Source of the DNA: Sphingobacterium spiritivorum
GTDB lineage: Bacteria; Bacteroidota; Bacteroidia; Sphingobacteriales; Sphingobacteriaceae
Reading direction: 5' to 3'
DNA: 64,000 bases
Assembly (NCBI RefSeq): GCF_016724845.1
Contig: NZ_CP068082.1
Span: 1 to 64,000, forward strand
Positions 43,642 to 52,623 of the stretch are shown here, in pieces. The first letter of the stretch is position 1; the number at the start of each line of letters is the position of its first letter. The notes under the pieces are model-generated. The model made no database searches, was not told the origin of the DNA, and was given only the letters and a program-made list of their open reading frames with translations. Position numbers and translations under genes: made by a program.

Positions 43642-45141
43642 TTAAATAAAATCTATCCAGTTGGACTGTTCCTGATATTCAACAATTGGCTTTGCATCAT
43701 TGTAATTCAGGAAATCAGACAATAATTTTTTGATATCCATCTCAATATGTTTGACACAGTTGTCATACAGATCTGTTCTGAAACCTTTATCTGTCATATC
43801 ACCCACATACTGTAAACATACTAATCTGGCGATAATCTTACCAAGAACAACCATTTGTCTCTGTACCAGACTTTCGGTGATCTGGAAATCCAGCACAGGC
43901 TTAAACAGGACTGCGACACGATCGCAACGTTCAAATCCTTGTAAATACTGACCAAAATTGCTTTCCTTGGATTTCTTCATCTGCTTGATAACCATTTCTG
44001 CAATCTGAGTATAAAGCATTTCGTTAGATCCTTCAAATATCTGGAAAGGTCTGCTGTCTACGATACCGCGTCCGGCTACATGATCAATTTTATAACCGCT
44101 TGAACCGGACAGCTGCACACAGATTTGCGCTGCTTCCTGCATCAGATCGGTTACCAATGCTTTCATACTGTTTGCTTCCAGCCCTGCAGTAGCCAGATCC
44201 TGATCGATTCCACTCATAGAAGAACTGCGTGCACACATTCCTGAACACAGACTATATGAAGATTGAATACGGGATATCTGATATTGTACAGAATCTAGAG
44301 CCAGCAGTTGCTGCCCTCCTACCTTACGGCTGGTACAATGCGACAAGGCTTCATCCAGCATACGTTTAATAAAGCCCATTCCCATACCCGGGAATTGCAG
44401 ACGACTCCGGTGAAGAATATCCAGCATCATCTTGATACCTGTACTCTTTTGCAATAATTTCTGATTGGCCGGTACTTCCAGATCGATGGTATTCATACCA
44501 TACGGAATCATATATAGTCCCAGATTATTAAAATAATGTTCTACCTGTATCTGTTGCTCCGGACGGCTGTTATCCGTAACAAAAAATTCAACATCACGGG
44601 CAAGATCGCCCTGTCCCATATCCTTACGGGCTGCAATGATCCAAAAATCTGCCATACCGGTCAGTCCCTGCCAGTGTTTTTGTCCTTTAAGCTTATAACC
44701 TGCTTCCGACTCTTCGTATTGTGTACGCATATTCAACGCATCACTCCCGAAGTCCGGTTCTGTGATCATCAGTCCGCCCATCGCTTTGTGATGAAGGAAA
44801 CGATCAAATATAGGCTGTTGTACATCTGAATGACCATATTTCGCTAACGGCTCCAGAAAAAGGGCAATATTGATTCCAAAGGTCAATGATAACGGCAAAG
44901 ATTCATAAGAAGCAGCAGCAAGGATGGACAGACATTCACTGACCTTTGCTCCTCTCCCTCCAAAAGTTTCTGGGATGGCGACAGAAAGAGGCTTTAGTTC
45001 CATTATTTTGTCCCAGACATCCTGAGGAAGTCCACGGTTTATACTTAATTCATTTATATCTGATTCGTGGTGGAACAGCTCATGTATTCTGTTCTCAAAT
45101 TTCTTTAAAAATATTTCAAAGCCTTCTTTCATCTTTTTCAA
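43642..45141 (-). CDS. Acyl-CoA dehydrogenase family protein
   Basis: This 499-residue flavoenzyme shows VAIPETFGGRG (N-terminal helical domain), MITEPDFGSDALNMRT (FAD/acyl binding), GQKHWQGLTGMADFWIIAA and the C-terminal SSGYKIDHVAGRGIVDSRPFQIFEGSNEMLYTQ, which carries the catalytic-type Glu. It is longer than typical (about 380-400 aa) because of an extended C-terminal region. It should abstract alpha-beta hydrogens from an acyl-CoA in the cytoplasm; chain length and natural substrate are unknown. No electron-transfer flavoprotein gene is nearby. Confidence 0.87.
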   Translation of the reverse strand: MKKMKEGFEIFLKKFENRIHELFHHESDINELSINRGLPQDVWDKIMELKPLSVAIPETFGGRGAKVSECLSILAAASYESLPLSLTFGINIALFLEPLAKYGHSDVQQPIFDRFLHHKAMGGLMITEPDFGSDALNMRTQYEESEAGYKLKGQKHWQGLTGMADFWIIAARKDMGQGDLARDVEFFVTDNSRPEQQIQVEHYFNNLGLYMIPYGMNTIDLEVPANQKLLQKSTGIKMMLDILHRSRLQFPGMGMGFIKRMLDEALSHCTSRKVGGQQLLALDSVQYQISRIQSSYSLCSGMCARSSSMSGIDQDLATAGLEANSMKALVTDLMQEAAQICVQLSGSSGYKIDHVAGRGIVDSRPFQIFEGSNEMLYTQIAEMVIKQMKKSKESNFGQYLQGFERCDRVAVLFKPVLDFQITESLVQRQMVVLGKIIARLVCLQYVGDMTDKGFRTDLYDNCVKHIEMDIKKLLSDFLNYNDAKPIVEYQEQSNWIDFI

Positions 45142-45320
45142 AATCTGTTGAACCGTAAAGGTAAGAGAATATTCAGAGTCCCTGTTAATACAGTTAAAAT
45201 AATTTATAGATTAAATAAAGAAATTTGAATAAACTTCACTATCCTACCCTCTTTGCAAACTCAGGAATCACTATCTTTAATCTGAATTATTAACTGAAAT
45301 ATCTACCTCAAATTAAAACA

Positions 45321-45791
45321 ATGATACATCGATTATATCAGGAACAACAGCTCAATTGCGATCTGCAGACCGCATGGACATTTTTTTCTGCAGCAAATAA
45401 TCTTTCCAAAATTACTCCTCCCGAAATGAAATTCACCGTATTGACATCCTTTGACAATGATGAAATTTATGAAGGAATGCTTATTCGCTACCGTGTTTCA
45501 CCGCTATTTGGCATCACAATAAACTGGGAAACCAAAATTACACAGGTAGACTTTCAGAAAAGTTTTACAGACTATCAGGCTAAAGGACCGTATAAGTTAT
45601 GGAACCATCACCATGAATTTATTCCCAATGACAAAGGCGTATTGATGAAAGATACGGTAGATTATGAATTGCCATTCGGATGGCTTGGAGAGCTAACGCA
45701 CAACTGGATTGTCAAACCACGATTAGCGGAAATATTCCGGTACAGGCGTCAGGTTCTCGATCAAAAATTCGGAGATACGCCCACTGTCTGA
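45321..45791 (+). CDS. SRPBCC-family (START/Bet v1-like) protein
   Basis: This 156-residue protein shows the cell-division-inhibitor/SRPBCC pattern seen in Bacteroidota: LNCDLQTAWTFFSAANNLSKITPPEMKF, YRVSPLFGITINWETKITQV, and DTVDYELPFGWLGELTHNWIVKPRLAEIFRYR. It has a ligand-pocket fold without a signal peptide. The cargo is unknown. It appears monocistronic upstream of the first ECF sigma locus. Confidence 0.85.
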   Translation: MIHRLYQEQQLNCDLQTAWTFFSAANNLSKITPPEMKFTVLTSFDNDEIYEGMLIRYRVSPLFGITINWETKITQVDFQKSFTDYQAKGPYKLWNHHHEFIPNDKGVLMKDTVDYELPFGWLGELTHNWIVKPRLAEIFRYRRQVLDQKFGDTPTV

Positions 45792-45946
45792 CAAAGTCAG
45801 CCTGATTATTAATAAAAACAAAACAACATAAACACCTTATTATCAAATACATATATTCCAAAATATTGATTCCTGAAAATAAATTCAATATTTGATGTAA
45901 TATTTCCCTCTCCTCAATTGTCTTCTTCATATAAAGCAGCAAAAAT

Positions 45947-46462
45947 ATGACACAGGAAACTTTTAAATCGGTCGTTTTTATCCATAAGGATAAATTATTC
46001 CGGTTTGCAAATCGCTTCCTGGTTGATCCGCAAGATGCTTTTGATATTGTACAGGAAGTACTGATCAAACTCTGGGAATCTCGTATGGAGCTCAGCAAGG
46101 TATCGAATGTCGAGGCTTATGCGATGCGCATGACAAAAAACCTGTCTTTAAATAAGATAAGCAGAGAAGCTGTAAAATATAAAGCGGAAAGTTATGAAAT
46201 GCAGGAAGTCCAGAAAGAGAAATATCCCGCTCTGACCCGGGACCTGATTCTCCAGCTGATTGACAGGTTACCTGAAAAGCAAAGATTAGTGATGTATCTG
46301 CGGGATATAGAAGAATATGAATTTGATACCATCTGTGAATTAACCGGAATAGATGAGAATGCGGCCAGAGTGAATCTGTCACGTGCACGCAATACCGTAA
46401 AGAATGGATTAACAATGATTTTTGATTATGAAGAAAGAAGAATTAGAGCGATTAAAAGCTAA
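45947..46462 (+). CDS. ECF-type RNA polymerase sigma factor
   Basis: This 171-residue sigma-70 family protein has region 2 (LFRFANRFLVDPQDAFDIVQEVLIKLWE, the -10 recognition helix) and region 4 (LIDRLPEKQRLVMYLRDIEEYEFDTICELTGIDENAARVNLSRARNTVKNGL, helix-turn-helix). Its end overlaps the start of the next gene (a likely anti-sigma factor) by 35 bases, showing translational coupling. The regulon is likely to include the adjacent DUF4252 genes. Confidence 0.92.
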   Translation: MTQETFKSVVFIHKDKLFRFANRFLVDPQDAFDIVQEVLIKLWESRMELSKVSNVEAYAMRMTKNLSLNKISREAVKYKAESYEMQEVQKEKYPALTRDLILQLIDRLPEKQRLVMYLRDIEEYEFDTICELTGIDENAARVNLSRARNTVKNGLTMIFDYEERRIRAIKS

Positions 46463-47078
46463 ATACTGGGCGGGCGAATCTTCATTGGAAGAAGATCGGA
46501 TGATCCGCGAAGCTGAACAGGCAGATCCTTACTTTTCTGTACTTAAGGCAACTGAAGAAGAGGAAATGAATCTGCAGTTTGATGATTTCATCAATACAGT
46601 TGCACCGGATCAGCAACAGAATGACAGACCTAAGATCCGGAGCATATACCGAAAAATATCGGTCGCTGCATCATTGCTTTTTGTCGCAGGTGGAATATGG
46701 TATTTCAGTGCTACACAAAAAGAGCATACAGAACTGGCTAAAACGGATGATACAAAACCACATCTGACTGTACCGGTGAACAAAGAAGTGCCTAAGCCAC
46801 AGGAAGTAAATACGACACAACCCGAAATAGAAACTCCGGTCAGAATAGCAGCCATCAGACAGCCTCAAAAAAAGAAGGTCATTAAGAAAGAAGTAACAAA
46901 AACAATAACTGTCCCTATTCCTGAAAACGAACTTTATGTGGAGGTAAACGGAGTGAAGATATACAATGAAGAAGAAGCTTTAAAAATCACAGAAGAAGTG
47001 CTCAGTTTGGCATCCAATAATATCCGGAAAGGATTGGAAGCAACCAGGAATATTAAATATTTAACTATAGAACTTTAA
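46428..47078 (+). CDS. Probable membrane-bound anti-sigma factor
   Basis: This 216-residue protein has a soluble N-terminal zone (about 1-70; LERLKAKYWAGESSLEEDRMI), one membrane segment (ISVAASLLFVAGGIWYF, about 80-97), then a Thr/Lys/Pro-rich linker and a periplasmic C-terminus (LYVEVNGVKIYNEEEALKITEEVLSLASN). It overlaps the sigma gene, a common sign of a sigma/anti-sigma pair. No zinc-binding HxxxCxxC motif is seen, so the assignment depends on context. The start is the ATG at 46428. Confidence 0.75.
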   Translation: MKKEELERLKAKYWAGESSLEEDRMIREAEQADPYFSVLKATEEEEMNLQFDDFINTVAPDQQQNDRPKIRSIYRKISVAASLLFVAGGIWYFSATQKEHTELAKTDDTKPHLTVPVNKEVPKPQEVNTTQPEIETPVRIAAIRQPQKKKVIKKEVTKTITVPIPENELYVEVNGVKIYNEEEALKITEEVLSLASNNIRKGLEATRNIKYLTIEL

Positions 47079-47090
47079 AAACCAAAAAAA

Positions 47091-47564
47091 ATGAAACATC
47101 TATTAATTATCGTGAGCCTGCTGTGCTTTAGCATATCTCAGGCGCAACTGTCAAAACTCGATCAGATTTTTGATCAGTACAAAGAAGGCAAGGGTGTCAC
47201 CTCCATTAAGATCGGAAAACCAATGTTTTCGATGCTCAATAAGATGAAATTGTCAGATAATGATCTCGAAAGCATTCGTCCGCTTCTGACAAATATCAAT
47301 TCTATCAAAATGCTCATTGTCGAAGGAGACACTCCCGAACTGCAATCTGATGTATCAAAAGCGATCAGTAAGTTAAACTATGAGGAACTGATGATGATCA
47401 ATTCGGAAGAGAATAAAATTAAGTTTCTGGCAGAAAACACACAATCCGAAACCATCAACAACTTATTGCTCAGTATTATTACAGATGATTCGACCATTTT
47501 TATGATACTGGATGGAAAAGTAAAATACGATGATATCAGCAAACTCATTAACAGCGTAAATTAA
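47091..47564 (+). CDS. DUF4252 protein, exported
   Basis: This 157-residue protein has a signal peptide (about 18 residues, ending SISQA) and a DUF4252 domain (KMKLSDNDLESIRPLLTNINSIKMLIVEG). It lies 12 bases after the anti-sigma gene and 2 bases before a second DUF4252 gene. The function of the family is unknown; it is often found with ECF sigma/anti-sigma pairs in Bacteroidota, probably as an output of their signalling. Confidence 0.87.
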   Translation: MKHLLIIVSLLCFSISQAQLSKLDQIFDQYKEGKGVTSIKIGKPMFSMLNKMKLSDNDLESIRPLLTNINSIKMLIVEGDTPELQSDVSKAISKLNYEELMMINSEENKIKFLAENTQSETINNLLLSIITDDSTIFMILDGKVKYDDISKLINSVN

Positions 47565-47566
47565 TC

Positions 47567-48097
47567 ATGAAGACTTTATTTACATCTACCCTCATCCTGA
47601 TAAGCTGCTTTCTGCTGCAAAGTTGCCTGGTAAAGAGCCGTCCAAATATGGATTTTGTGCAGCACAACAGTATCTCAAAAGGAGCGGAAATTGTTTCGGT
47701 AAAAGTACCAGGATTACTACTTAATCCATTCTTAAAAGGCTCAATAAAAGAACTGGAAGAAGAAGATCCGATGATTGCCATGCTGCTCAAAAAACTTAAA
47801 AGCCTTAAAGTGATGACGATATCAAATGATAAAAAAGGTTTGCTTATGAAGGATTTTAACAAATATCTGGCAAAGAATAAGTTTGAAGAAATGGCCAGTG
47901 TCTATAGTGACGGTTCGATAGTATCTATCAACGGCAAGATGAAAGGTGACCGTATCAAAAGATTAATGCTGGGAATTGCGGATGATGATGAACTGGTATT
48001 TCTGGATATCAAATCCGATCTTGATTTAAATGAACTTGCCCAAATGATTTCTTATTATGAGCAAAAGCAGGAAAAACAAAAACAAGAAAAAATGTAA
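47567..48097 (+). CDS. DUF4252 lipoprotein
   Basis: This 176-residue protein has a lipobox: ILISCFLLQSC, with the lipidated Cys near residue 19. The DUF4252 body (LLKKLKSLKVMTISNDKK, DRIKRLMLGIADDDELVFLDIKSDL) parallels the preceding gene. The tail is Lys/Gln-rich. The two DUF4252 genes form the last part of the sigma, anti-sigma, DUF4252, DUF4252 operon. They are separate complete genes, not a frameshifted one. Confidence 0.88.
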   Translation: MKTLFTSTLILISCFLLQSCLVKSRPNMDFVQHNSISKGAEIVSVKVPGLLLNPFLKGSIKELEEEDPMIAMLLKKLKSLKVMTISNDKKGLLMKDFNKYLAKNKFEEMASVYSDGSIVSINGKMKGDRIKRLMLGIADDDELVFLDIKSDLDLNELAQMISYYEQKQEKQKQEKM

Positions 48098-48126
48098 AAA
48101 GCATAGCTTTTAACAACGTAAAAGGT

Positions 48127-48162
48127 ACAGCCTCGTCAGACCGTATGGTCAGGCGGGGCTGT
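48127..48162. terminator. Long 16-bp hairpin after the DUF4252 operon
   Basis: ACAGCCTCGTCAGACC and GGTCAGGCGGGGCTGT pair over 16 positions (one mismatch, wobbles) with a 4-base loop, 29 bases after the DUF4252 stop and 21 bases before the end of the convergent HxlR gene. No T run follows on the plus strand. Confidence 0.65.
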
Positions 48163-48183
48163 ACGCACAACCCCTCTCCTCAA

Positions 48184-48561
48184 TTATTTCATTTCTGCTT
48201 TTATCTTCTCCCGGTGATAAAGCCCCCACTCCACAAGATTTTCAGTCAGCGGCAACACACTCTTTCCATATTCCGTAACAGCATAATACACCATTATCAA
48301 GTGCTGATCCTGTACCGAACGTGTAATCAGCAGATTACGTTCCAGATCTTTTAACTCTTTACTGAGCATCTTCGCAGAGATTCCGGATATTTCTCTTTGC
48401 ATTTTTTTAAAATGTATATCCTGTCCCTGACGGTTGCTGAGGTAGCGTAAGATCATTAATTTCCATTTCCCACCCAATATATCCAGACTATCACGGATAG
48501 CCATCAGCTCTTCACTGCATGTCGTCTCACGTACCTTATCATTAATCGCCATATTGCTCAT
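48184..48561 (-). CDS. HxlR-family transcriptional regulator
   Basis: This 125-residue winged-helix regulator has the HxlR core LDILGGKWKLMILRYLSNRQGQDIHFKKMQREISGISAKMLSKELKDLERNLLI and the wing-like YYAVTEYGKSVLPL. A cysteine (about position 15, ETTCSEE) could be a thiol sensor as in quinone/aldehyde-responsive members. It is divergent from the quinone-oxidoreductase-like gene; the palindromes in between are its likely operators. Confidence 0.9.
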   Translation of the reverse strand: MSNMAINDKVRETTCSEELMAIRDSLDILGGKWKLMILRYLSNRQGQDIHFKKMQREISGISAKMLSKELKDLERNLLITRSVQDQHLIMVYYAVTEYGKSVLPLTENLVEWGLYHREKIKAEMK

Positions 48562-48578
48562 ATCCTGATTTCATTAGT

Positions 48579-48619
48579 GTTACCGGTAACCAATAGTTAA
48601 CTGGTACTAAAGTTATACC
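48579..48619. promoter_or_regulatory. Palindromic operator region between HxlR and oxidoreductase genes
   Basis: GTTACCGGTAAC (48579-48590) is a perfect 12-bp palindrome. Thirteen bases on, GGTA-N9-TACC (48603-48619) is a second inverted repeat. Both lie between the divergent genes and upstream of the -7 box at 48630. Binding by the HxlR protein is inferred from position. Confidence 0.55.
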
Positions 48620-48629
48620 ATTTGACCTG

Positions 48630-48637
48630 TAACTTTG
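48630..48637 (+). promoter_or_regulatory. -7 element TAACTTTG
   Basis: TAACTTTG matches TAnnTTTG, 16 bases before the oxidoreductase start. The second inverted repeat overlaps the expected -33 position, so a bound regulator would block polymerase. Confidence 0.5.
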
Positions 48638-48653
48638 TAATAAAACGGTAAAG

Positions 48654-49649
48654 ATGAAAGCAATCGTATTAAATGAGCAAAACGAACTGATAGACCAGGA
48701 GGTCGAAATGCGCCCTGTATCTGAAAATGAAGTACTCATCCGCATCATGGCTTCAGCCTTCAACCCTATTGACTATCAGATGCGCGAAAGTGAGCAGGAA
48801 AGAAAATACCTCTTTTCACCTATACTGGGGCGTGAATTTTCGGGCATAGTAGAAAAAACAGGTTCAGCAGTTACAGATTTCCGGATCGGAGATGGAGTAT
48901 TCTGTGCCTGTGGCAGTATGGGATCTAACGGAAGCTACGCCACCCATATCCTTGTTCCACAGGAGATAGCCGCACTCAAACCTCAGTCTGTATCCTTTGA
49001 AGAAGCTGCAGCCTTACCTGTAGTAGGCATAACTTCACTACAGGCACTCAACCGCATAGCTCTGACACCCGAGACACGTATACTGGTCACGGGAGCTTCT
49101 GCAGGTGTCGGAAATTTCCTTGTTAAATTACTGTTAGCTAAAGGTATCAAGCACCTTACCGTCACAGCAGGAAATAAAGACAGGCACCAACAATTGACAA
49201 TGATCGGCGTACAACAGGAGCAGATAGCAGACTATCATAATCCTGCGCTAAGTAGTGAATTAATAAAACGGAATGGAGGTGTCAAATTTGATATTGTAGT
49301 CGATTGCGTAGGCCATTACCTGTCTGAAATCGCAGCAGAAGTCATGAAGGCAAATGCAGTGTATGTGGACATTACCAACAGAATATCAGCAAAAGGCAGA
49401 GATATGCTTTTTGATATCGGTGCGACTGTCCATCACATTTCAAACTTTGTATATGCCGGAGAGAAACGATATGCTTATTTCAGGCAATCACTGCAGCAGA
49501 TCCGTCATTATATAGATGAGACTGAAGTAACACCTCCCGCTATAACTGTCATCGGAGGACTGTCTGCTGAAAATGCAGAGTATGCACAGCATTTGCTCCA
49601 AAATAATCGCACCCCGGGATCAAAATTAATTATGCAAAATCAAATCTGA
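48654..49649 (+). CDS. NADP-dependent quinone oxidoreductase-like (MDR superfamily)
   Basis: This 331-residue medium-chain reductase starts MKAIVLNEQNELIDQEVEMRP. It has GREFSGIVEKTGSAV (substrate fold), the cofactor loop GASAGVGNFLVKLLLAKG and the FDIVVDCVGHYL strand. No structural zinc cysteines, so it belongs to the zinc-free quinone reductase branch. It likely reduces quinones or enones with NADPH. It is divergent from an HxlR gene, a typical sensor arrangement for electrophile stress; the cupin gene follows by 4 bases. Confidence 0.88.
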   Translation: MKAIVLNEQNELIDQEVEMRPVSENEVLIRIMASAFNPIDYQMRESEQERKYLFSPILGREFSGIVEKTGSAVTDFRIGDGVFCACGSMGSNGSYATHILVPQEIAALKPQSVSFEEAAALPVVGITSLQALNRIALTPETRILVTGASAGVGNFLVKLLLAKGIKHLTVTAGNKDRHQQLTMIGVQQEQIADYHNPALSSELIKRNGGVKFDIVVDCVGHYLSEIAAEVMKANAVYVDITNRISAKGRDMLFDIGATVHHISNFVYAGEKRYAYFRQSLQQIRHYIDETEVTPPAITVIGGLSAENAEYAQHLLQNNRTPGSKLIMQNQI

Positions 49650-49653
49650 TTAT

Positions 49654-50133
49654 ATGAACAGCATACCCAGAAGAGTTATTACAGCTGAGACTAACGGACA
49701 ATCCTATGTTGAAAGTGATGAAATCGTAACAAATGTTTCGGAACATTATCCGGGTCTCATTATTTCAGACATCTGGCAGACGAGCGAGATGCCCGCAAGT
49801 CTTTCTGCCGAAATACCCATACCCAATACGGCTATCCCCAATCCGATCACAAATGGCACTTATTTCAGGTATGTGCAGATTCCTCCCGATCACGACCTTG
49901 GGATCAGTGCTCCCGCCGGACAACCTCATCCGCTGATGCACAAAACGCCCAGTCTGGATTACATTGTAATTCTTTCCGGAGAGATTTATCTGATTACCGA
50001 CAGTGAAGAAACGCTGTTACACCCGGGAGATATAGTTATTCAATGTGGCACTAACCATGCCTGGAGCAACAGATCAGACGCCCCATGTATCCAGCTGGCT
50101 ATTTTAATAGATGCCAAGCCAAAAGATCAGTAA
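49654..50133 (+). CDS. Cupin-domain protein
   Basis: This 159-residue protein has the C-terminal cupin barrel with HPLMHKTPSLDYIVILSGEIYLI, LLHPGDIVIQCGTNHAWSNRS and the IQLAILID close. The His residues (MHKT, NHAW) and the Glu/Asp set could bind a metal. It is 4 bases after the oxidoreductase and likely belongs to the same unit. Such proteins may modify or isomerise a small molecule; the reaction is unknown. Confidence 0.8.
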   Translation: MNSIPRRVITAETNGQSYVESDEIVTNVSEHYPGLIISDIWQTSEMPASLSAEIPIPNTAIPNPITNGTYFRYVQIPPDHDLGISAPAGQPHPLMHKTPSLDYIVILSGEIYLITDSEETLLHPGDIVIQCGTNHAWSNRSDAPCIQLAILIDAKPKDQ

Positions 50134-50172
50134 ATAAGCAACACAGACTTTTACCTTTTAAAGACTATGCAA

Positions 50173-51069
50173 TTAAGAAACATGAACAGGGATTTGGATT
50201 TGAAAGATACTTCCACTTCCCTCTTTACTGCTGACATTTATATTCCAGCCCAGACGATGTGCAAAATCATAACATAAAACAAGACCGATGCCAGCCCCCT
50301 TTTCTTTGAAAGTTCCTTCCGAACTGGATTTAATGGTTGCAGTTTGCAAAGATGCCACCTGCTCTTCACTCATACCAACACCGTTATCCTGAACATACAA
50401 TATATGATTAGCCGGTGAAGAGGAGAGACCGACTACAATTTCCTGTCCGCTGAGACTGAACTTCACGGCATTGCTTATCAGGTTACGAATTATAAGGTCA
50501 ACTATTTTTTTGTTACCCATAAGAACAAAATCCTTTGGAATATTATTCATAAATATCAGTTGTTTAAAACTGATACGTTCATAGAACAAATGATATGCTT
50601 CTTCTACACGTTCATAAGCTGACAATGGAGCAAGGATTATTTTTTCATTTGTCATTTGTTCAGCAGCCCAGATCAGTACTTCATCCAGCATTTTGGACGA
50701 ATCATCCAGTTCTGAACCGATTTTAATAAGAGTTTTCCGAATTTCTTCAGGAGGAATCTCTACCACTCTGGAAAAGGATAAAAGCGTCTGAAAGGTACTT
50801 ACAGGTACACGCAGATCATGTGATACAACCGAGAAAATCTTAGCTTTAAATTGTTCCGCCTCCACGAGGGCTCTGTTCTGCTCTTCAATACGGCCAACAT
50901 AACGGTTGATCTCCGCATTGGCATCGACAAGGGATTGCCGCTCTTTTGAGAGTTGTTTATTTTTTCGATAGAATAAGACAAACAAAACTGCAACAATCAA
51001 TTTGCTTACCACAATACCGACCACTAACAATCGGATAAGATTAGTTTCTTCCATAAGTATGTTTTTCAC
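50173..51069 (-). CDS. Membrane sensor histidine kinase with short N-terminus
   Basis: This 298-residue kinase has one membrane segment (LIRLLVVGIVVSKLIVAVLFVLFY, about 11-34), a coiled coil (about 40-75), HisKA with VVSHDLRVPVS and HATPase_c with LIRNLISNAVKFS, DNGVGM and GAGIGLVL. There is no sensor domain, so signal input may come from a partner or from the membrane. No receiver is adjacent on this strand; an AraC-type gene starts divergently 251 bases away. A GC-rich hairpin (51078-51090) lies just upstream. Confidence 0.85.
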   Translation of the reverse strand: MKNILMEETNLIRLLVVGIVVSKLIVAVLFVLFYRKNKQLSKERQSLVDANAEINRYVGRIEEQNRALVEAEQFKAKIFSVVSHDLRVPVSTFQTLLSFSRVVEIPPEEIRKTLIKIGSELDDSSKMLDEVLIWAAEQMTNEKIILAPLSAYERVEEAYHLFYERISFKQLIFMNNIPKDFVLMGNKKIVDLIIRNLISNAVKFSLSGQEIVVGLSSSPANHILYVQDNGVGMSEEQVASLQTATIKSSSEGTFKEKGAGIGLVLCYDFAHRLGWNINVSSKEGSGSIFQIQIPVHVS

Positions 51070-51319
51070 TTCAGATGCCCCTCGGAGGGGATATGACCGT
51101 ATGTCTTAATAATAATGAACAGCGATCACAAAAAATTATTCCAAAATAAAATATTCCGATGAATTATAAAAAAATTAAATGAGAAATTATGAAACAGAAA
51201 TTATAGAACACAAATATTTCCCAAAATCTTAATTACCACATAAAATTCAGATGAATATATAGGATATCAAATTCCATCTTTTTCTAAAATCTTAACTATA
51301 TTCGGAAGTATTAGCAGCC

Positions 51320-51733
51320 ATGGGTATGGATACGTCAACAAAAACACCACAAAGACAACAGGAGTTAACTGCAATTTTTATGGATGAACTGGATAAGCAT
51401 CTGGATGATCTGCTACAGGGCAGGATATCGGACATGTATGAAATCAGGGATATTGCGGATCATATGCACATTCATCCGCGCCATCTCAGCAATACCATCA
51501 AACGTACTACAGGACGGTCAGCCTGCTCCTTCTTTGAGGAAAAGATCATTGAACAAGCTAAAATTCTGCTTGCTCAACCGAATAAAAGTATTCAGGAAAT
51601 AGCGGTGCTGCTGACCTATGATCCTTCCAACTTCACTAAATTTTTCAAGCGATTCACACAATTAACGCCGAAACAGTACCGCAATCAGATTTTGACAGAT
51701 CGAACGGCGAAAAATATGAGCAGCGTCGCCTGA
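51320..51733 (+). CDS. AraC-family transcriptional regulator, DNA-binding domain only
   Basis: This 137-residue protein has the two-helix-turn-helix AraC domain without a sensor: EIRDIADHMHIHPRHLSNTIKRTTGRSACSFFEEKIIEQAKILL followed by IQEIAVLLTYDPSNFTKFFKRFTQLTPKQYR. Stand-alone domains of this kind usually act as response-type regulators. It lies between a divergent histidine kinase and a same-strand SDR gene 86 bases away, which may be a target. Confidence 0.9.
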   Translation: MGMDTSTKTPQRQQELTAIFMDELDKHLDDLLQGRISDMYEIRDIADHMHIHPRHLSNTIKRTTGRSACSFFEEKIIEQAKILLAQPNKSIQEIAVLLTYDPSNFTKFFKRFTQLTPKQYRNQILTDRTAKNMSSVA

Positions 51734-51789
51734 TTCCACACCTGTGCAAAATACTGAACTACTCACCATTTTTTCAGATCTGTCCGCTA

Positions 51790-51797
51790 TACCTTTG
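51790..51797 (+). promoter_or_regulatory. -7 element TACCTTTG
   Basis: TACCTTTG matches TAnnTTTG, 22 bases before the SDR start. No -33 element at standard distance was found. Confidence 0.4.
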
Positions 51798-51819
51798 TGT
51801 CTGTCAAATAAGAAAAAAA

Positions 51820-52581
51820 ATGAAACAACACAATATTGCACTAGTTACTGGCGGAAGCCGCGGACTGGGAAAAGAAATGGTACTTCGGCTGGCTCAGAAA
51901 GGTATAGATATTATACTGACCTATAACAGCAGACATGATGAAGCGCAGGAAGTAGTCGAACAGGTAAACCAGCTGGGACAGCGTGCTGTCGCCATACAGC
52001 TCAATGTCGCAGATACTGCAGGCTTTGAAAATTTCTTCGGTAAGGTACAGCATGTTTTGAAAGATACTTTTGGAACAGCACATTTTGATTATCTTATTAA
52101 TAATGCGGGGATAGGTATTCACAAGTCTTTTGCGGAAACGACTGAAGAGGATTTCGACACTCTGCTTAATATTCAGTTCAAGGGAGTGTTTTTTCTGACA
52201 CAGAAAGCTCTACCCCTCATGAATGACGGAGGTTCTGTAATCAATATCTCTACCGGTCTTGCACGTTTTTCATTTCCGGGATACGCAGCTTACGCTTCAA
52301 TGAAAGGAGCTATAGAGACGCTTACCAAATATCTGGCAAAAGAACTGGGAGAAAGAAGAATCCGGGTCAATGTAGTTGCTCCCGGTGCTATTGAAACGGA
52401 TTTTGGTGGAGGCGCTGTACGTGACAATGAAAATATGAACAAGACTATTGCTTCAGTAACTGCACTTGGTCGTGCAGGCGTACCCGAAGATATCGGTGGT
52501 GTAGTGGCTTTCCTTTGTACCGAAGAAGCCCGCTGGATCAACGCACAACGCATAGAAGTATCTGGTGGAATGATGCTGTAA
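51820..52581 (+). CDS. Short-chain dehydrogenase/reductase
   Basis: This 253-residue SDR has TGGSRGLGKEMVLRL (cofactor loop, about 9-23), NNAG (about 93-96), the catalytic Ser in INISTGLARF and the Tyr/Lys pair in YAAYASMKGA, plus the typical end VAFLCTEEARWINAQRIEVSGGMML. It is likely an NADPH ketoreductase. Downstream is a convergent HxlR gene. Confidence 0.88.
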   Translation: MKQHNIALVTGGSRGLGKEMVLRLAQKGIDIILTYNSRHDEAQEVVEQVNQLGQRAVAIQLNVADTAGFENFFGKVQHVLKDTFGTAHFDYLINNAGIGIHKSFAETTEEDFDTLLNIQFKGVFFLTQKALPLMNDGGSVINISTGLARFSFPGYAAYASMKGAIETLTKYLAKELGERRIRVNVVAPGAIETDFGGGAVRDNENMNKTIASVTALGRAGVPEDIGGVVAFLCTEEARWINAQRIEVSGGMML

Positions 52582-52623
52582 TCTGCATTTTCTTAGCAGA
52601 CTGCACAAGTAATTGTATTGGCC

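Noticed and set aside
47091..48097. Two DUF4252 genes as one frameshifted gene
   Set aside because: Each has its own signal peptide and stop; they are paralogues.
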